Source of the DNA: an uncultured Lachnospiraceae bacterium
GTDB taxonomy: Bacteria; Bacillota_A; Clostridia; Lachnospirales; Lachnospiraceae
DNA length: 7,831 nucleotides
Direction of reading: 5' to 3'
NCBI GenBank assembly: GCA_946630765.1
Contig: CAMOZF010000077.1
Location: 1 to 7,831, forward strand
Made by a program: the position numbers and the translations under genes. Under the pieces are notes generated by a model that was not told where the DNA came from, did not search any database, and saw only the letters and a program-made list of their open reading frames with translations. This document shows, in pieces, positions 5,767 to 7,831 of this stretch (its first letter is position 1; each line of letters opens with the position of its first letter).

Positions 5767-6806
5767 GCAAGCTTCGCGCCGCAGTTGCCGCAGAACTTCA
5801 TGCCGTTTGTCGGCGTTCCGCAGTTCGGGCAGAACTTCGGGACTGCTGCGCCCTCAGCGGACTGCGCCTGCATCTGAGGAGCCGCCTGCTGCGGTGCCTG
5901 CTGTGCATACTGCGGCTGCTGAGCATACTGCGGCTGCTGCGCCTGCTGCATGTTGTTCGCCATCTGCTGGCCGAACATCATGCCCATCTGCATCTGCGCC
6001 ATCTGTGCTGCGGTATTTCCGCCGCCGTTTCCTTCTTTTCCGAGGCTGTCCGCGAAAGCGATCTGCGTATACTGGTTGACGTCGCCGATCATCGCGTTGC
6101 CGGCTGCCTTCTCCTGCATCTCGCGGACGGAATCCGGATAGGAAACGCTCTGGATCTGGTAGGAAGTCGCTTCCATACCGAACTTGCCGAGCTCTTTATT
6201 CAGGTCCTCCAGAATGCCCTGGCTGATGTCATAGGCATTGGCCTGGATATTGAACATATCCTTGCCTTCTCTTAAGATCCACTTCATCAGCAGCTGGTCG
6301 TTGATCGCGCCGACACGCTGAGAAACTTCGTCTACGGTAAAGGAATTCTGAACGCCTGCGACCTTCTCGATCAGCATGTCATACTGGCCAACCTTGCAGG
6401 TGAACATACCGAAGGCACGGATCGGCATGCCGCCCGGCAGACCCTGAACCGGCAGGTTCAGCGCGTTTTTCGTTCCCCAGTTCATATTGAATTCACGGGT
6501 ATTGATGAAAAGAACCTCTGCACGGAGGCCTGTATCAAAGCCGAACTTCCAGCCCTTTAAGGTGCTGAGGAAGGGAATGATCTGAGATTCGATATCATAC
6601 TCGCCTTCATCCGTGAAGATACCTTCAACCTTGCCCTGATACAGGAAGATCGCATCCTGCGCCGGGCGAATGATCAGGCGGCTGCCCTTTTTCAGTTCCG
6701 AATTGTTCCATTTGTAGAAAATGGCGTCATCGTCCATTTCCGCCCATTCGACGACGTTGGCAAGCTGGCCTTTAACTTTTTCCTTAATTCCGTCAAAAAG
6801 TCCCAT
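5763..6806 (-). CDS. SPFH (stomatin/prohibitin-like) protein with C-terminal zinc ribbon, YdjI/COG4260 type
   Basis: 347 residues, complete. Residues 1-22 (MGLFDGIKEKVKGQLANVVEW) form a likely amphipathic helix. The SPFH-like domain spans about 23-255, with WNNSELKKGSRLIIRPAQDAIFLYQGK (residues 33-59) split across its first strands and a coiled, helical end near 195-240. A Q/M/A-rich linker (264-316) contains the doubled QQPQYA unit. A zinc ribbon closes the protein: C326-x2-C329 and C339-x2-C342. There is no transmembrane segment, unlike classical SPFH proteins, so it is probably a peripheral, oligomerising envelope protein. Bacillus subtilis YdjI, the nearest family member I can name, works with PspA in envelope stress; no pspA or ydjGH lies in this window. 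ATG at 6806 has AAGGAGG with 5-nt spacing. It is the first gene of a promoter-led unit and overlaps pcrA by 4 bp. Older annotations call this family a virion core protein; there is no phage context here. Confidence 0.9.
   Translation of the reverse strand: MGLFDGIKEKVKGQLANVVEWAEMDDDAIFYKWNNSELKKGSRLIIRPAQDAIFLYQGKVEGIFTDEGEYDIESQIIPFLSTLKGWKFGFDTGLRAEVLFINTREFNMNWGTKNALNLPVQGLPGGMPIRAFGMFTCKVGQYDMLIEKVAGVQNSFTVDEVSQRVGAINDQLLMKWILREGKDMFNIQANAYDISQGILEDLNKELGKFGMEATSYQIQSVSYPDSVREMQEKAAGNAMIGDVNQYTQIAFADSLGKEGNGGGNTAAQMAQMQMGMMFGQQMANNMQQAQQPQYAQQPQYAQQAPQQAAPQMQAQSAEGAAVPKFCPNCGTPTNGMKFCGNCGAKLA
5905..5939 (-). repeat. 18-bp period direct repeat in the Q-rich linker
   Basis: The 17-bp unit GCATACTGCGGCTGCTG occurs at 5905-5921 and 5923-5939, a period of 18 bp or six residues (QQPQYA). 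The flanking sequence is also rich in GCTG/CTGC. This is an in-frame, slippage-prone stretch, so the linker length is likely to vary between strains. Confidence 0.75.
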
Positions 6807-6827
6807 AATAACCTCCTTGAATCTGTC

Positions 6828-6860
6828 CGAAAGCTCCCGGGCTGAGACGCCGGAGCTTCG
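6828..6860 (-). promoter_or_regulatory. Leader hairpin upstream of the SPFH gene
   Basis: CGAAAGCTCCCGG (6828-6840) and CCGGAGCTTCG (6850-6860) pair over 11 bp with two single-base bulges and a 9-nt loop. On the transcript it ends 9 nt before AAGGAGG. There is no U-run, so it is not a terminator. It may stabilise the mRNA or tune translation; its role is unknown. Confidence 0.45.
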
Positions 6861-6923
6861 CCTTCCGCATAATCACTGACTCATATCTGTGAAAGCTGTC
6901 CGTTTCGCAGATTTCACTAAAAT

Positions 6924-6957
6924 AAAGTATAGCATACTTTTCGGATTTGTAAAGTAT
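6924..6957. promoter_or_regulatory. AAAGTAT palindrome plus third half-site over the promoter (candidate operator)
   Basis: AAAGTAT (6924-6930) and ATACTTT (6934-6940) form a perfect 7-bp inverted repeat with a 3-nt spacer, covering the -10 box. A third AAAGTAT (6951-6957) overlaps the -35 box. This arrangement would suit a dimeric repressor, but part of the palindrome is forced by the -10 sequence itself. No regulator gene lies in the window. Confidence 0.4.
6926..6953 (-). promoter_or_regulatory. Promoter of the SPFH-pcrA unit
   Basis: On the minus strand, TTTACA (6953-6948), a 16-nt spacer and TATACT (6931-6926) with an upstream TGC form a good extended -10 sigma-A promoter. Transcription would begin near 6919, giving a leader of about 113 nt. 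The promoter lies between the rhamnosidase hairpin and the SPFH gene, so the two genes are probably separate units. Confidence 0.65.
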
Positions 6958-6976
6958 TAACGGAGGCAAATTGTGA

Positions 6977-7007
6977 TTGCGCGGTTTTTCTGAAGGGCTC
7001 CGCGCAA
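6977..7007 (-). terminator. GC-rich hairpin directly after the rhamnosidase stop (candidate terminator)
   Basis: TTGCGCGG (6977-6984) and CCGCGCAA (7000-7007) form a perfect 8-bp stem with a 15-nt loop, starting 1 nt after the stop codon. On the minus-strand transcript UCACAAUUU follows, a weak U-tract, so intrinsic termination is plausible but not assured. The new promoter that follows supports a transcription boundary here. Confidence 0.45.
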
Positions 7008-7008
7008 G

Positions 7009-7831
7009 TTAAAAGTCATAGCTTCCGGCAGGAAGCGCCTTTTCCGGAAGGCCGGGAAGCTTAAGCGTGGCCGTACAGTTTGCAGGCACCTCGATATGGT
7101 ACGAATACCCGCCGTCCTTTTTCTCCCAGCAAGAGACCGCTTCTCCGTAAATGCTCCGGTATTTCACGCCCGCGTGATCGAAATGTCCGCCCGGTTTCGG
7201 CGCGATCGTGAAATGATTCTCGCCGTCCGGCTGCAGACCGCACATCACGCCGAAGACCCACTCGAGAACCGCGCCCTTGGAATAGTGATTGAGAGAGGCT
7301 ACGTAGGTTTCGGATGTGATGCCTTCCCAGGTTTCCCAGACCGTCGTCGCACCGGCCTTCGGCATGAAAAGCCAGCCGGGAAGCTCCTCATTTTCGAGCA
7401 TCCGATAGGCGGACTCGAGGTCCAGCTCCGCCAGTACGTCGAGGATGAGCGGGGTGTAGAGAAAACCCGTCCCCACGCGGTAATTGTAGTTTTTCACGGC
7501 CTGCAGGAGGCGCTTTTTCGCGTAGGCGGTCTGCTCCCGGTCGAGAAGCTTCATATATAGGGGGCGCACGAGCTGCGCCTGGCGATCGGTGTCCAGCGAG
7601 AACTCCGGCTTCCGGACAAGGGCCTGATAGGCCTTCCGGCAGCCCTCGGCTGTTTTCCGGTATTCGGCAGCATCTTCCGGTTTTCCGAGGACCTCCGCGA
7701 TCTCCGTCATGAGGTCCATCATATAGGCGGTATAGGCCGTCGAAACCTCCGGATGCGGCGCAACCTGGTCCGTCCAGTGCCCGTGGTGCGCGTCGTCCGG
7801 CTCCGCCCATTCGCCGCAGCTCTGGCCGGTA
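7009..7831 (-). CDS. Alpha-L-rhamnosidase, GH78 family, C-terminal part (5' end outside the window)
   Basis: 273 residues are visible in one open frame from the right edge to TAA at 7009; an internal ATG at 7722 is not the true start because homologous sequence continues upstream of it. GH78 enzymes release terminal alpha-L-rhamnose from plant or microbial glycans and are usually 700-1000 residues. Seen here, in visible numbering: the end of the (alpha/alpha)6 barrel with GEWAEPDDAHHGHW (6-19) and APHPEVSTAY (24-33), then YNYRVGTGFLYTPLILDVL (115-133), LFMPKAGATTVWETWEG (154-170) with Glu166 at the usual general-base position, and SLNHYSKGAVLEW (179-191). The C-terminal beta-sandwich runs from about 195 (GLQPD, FTIAPKPGG, YGEAVSCWEKK) to the end. 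The RDE motif carrying the general acid lies outside the window, so catalysis cannot be fully judged, nor can a signal peptide. It could act inside the cell on imported oligosaccharides. Confidence 0.92.
   Translation of the reverse strand, partial: TGQSCGEWAEPDDAHHGHWTDQVAPHPEVSTAYTAYMMDLMTEIAEVLGKPEDAAEYRKTAEGCRKAYQALVRKPEFSLDTDRQAQLVRPLYMKLLDREQTAYAKKRLLQAVKNYNYRVGTGFLYTPLILDVLAELDLESAYRMLENEELPGWLFMPKAGATTVWETWEGITSETYVASLNHYSKGAVLEWVFGVMCGLQPDGENHFTIAPKPGGHFDHAGVKYRSIYGEAVSCWEKKDGGYSYHIEVPANCTATLKLPGLPEKALPAGSYDF

Noticed and set aside
5763..6806. Phage origin for the SPFH/Zn-ribbon protein, sometimes labelled a virion core protein.
   Set aside because: The label comes from a distant similarity; no phage genes are present and the gene is coupled to pcrA.

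Overview
This window looks like a piece of a Clostridia-type (Firmicutes) chromosome, plausibly from a gut-associated Lachnospiraceae or Oscillospiraceae relative. The reasons are strong AAGGAGG-type ribosome binding sites, sigma-A-like promoters with extended -10 TG, the PcrA (not UvrD) form of the helicase with its C-terminal RNA-polymerase-binding module, an Fe-S RlmD/RumA-type methyltransferase, a family GH78 rhamnosidase, and dispersed GC-rich intergenic repeats of a kind I associate with gut Clostridia. The family-level taxonomy is inference. All supported genes lie on the minus strand, so transcription runs right to left.

Reading in the direction of transcription: (1) 7831-7009 is the C-terminal third or so of an alpha-L-rhamnosidase, whose 5' end is outside the window, followed by a GC-rich hairpin. 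(2) A 202-bp gap carries a good promoter overlapped by an AAAGTAT palindrome (a candidate operator) and a 33-nt leader hairpin. (3) 6806-5763 encodes a YdjI-type SPFH protein with a Q-rich linker and a C-terminal zinc ribbon. Its stop codon overlaps the start of pcrA in ATGA, so the two are probably translationally coupled. (4) 5766-3448 is pcrA, complete, with a dispersed-repeat-like insert read in frame in the linker before the C-terminal module. (5) 3380-3162 is a 72-residue single-pass membrane protein with a very acidic tail, having its own promoter and a candidate terminator. (6) 3161-2973 is a repeat-rich leader with two identical 33-bp copies and several hairpins. (7) 2972-1581 is rlmD (rumA), a 23S rRNA m5U methyltransferase. 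(8) 1350-1 is a polyprenyl-phosphate sugar-1-phosphate transferase, the initiating enzyme of exopolysaccharide or capsule synthesis, cut off by the window edge some tens of residues before its expected end.

The genes from 7831 to 1581 are GC-rich (39 of 60 bases in a sampled stretch of pcrA), while the sugar transferase is AT-richer (24 of 60 in a sampled stretch). The change falls in the 1351-1580 gap, which also holds a candidate promoter and leader hairpin. This is the likely edge of an exopolysaccharide cluster continuing to the left, perhaps acquired separately from the housekeeping block. I see no tRNA, rRNA, CRISPR array, transposase or integrase. The most interesting points are the repeat inside pcrA, the coupling of an SPFH/Zn-ribbon envelope protein to pcrA, the palindrome over that operon's promoter, and the repeat-built leader of rlmD. 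I found no clearly new multi-gene system.
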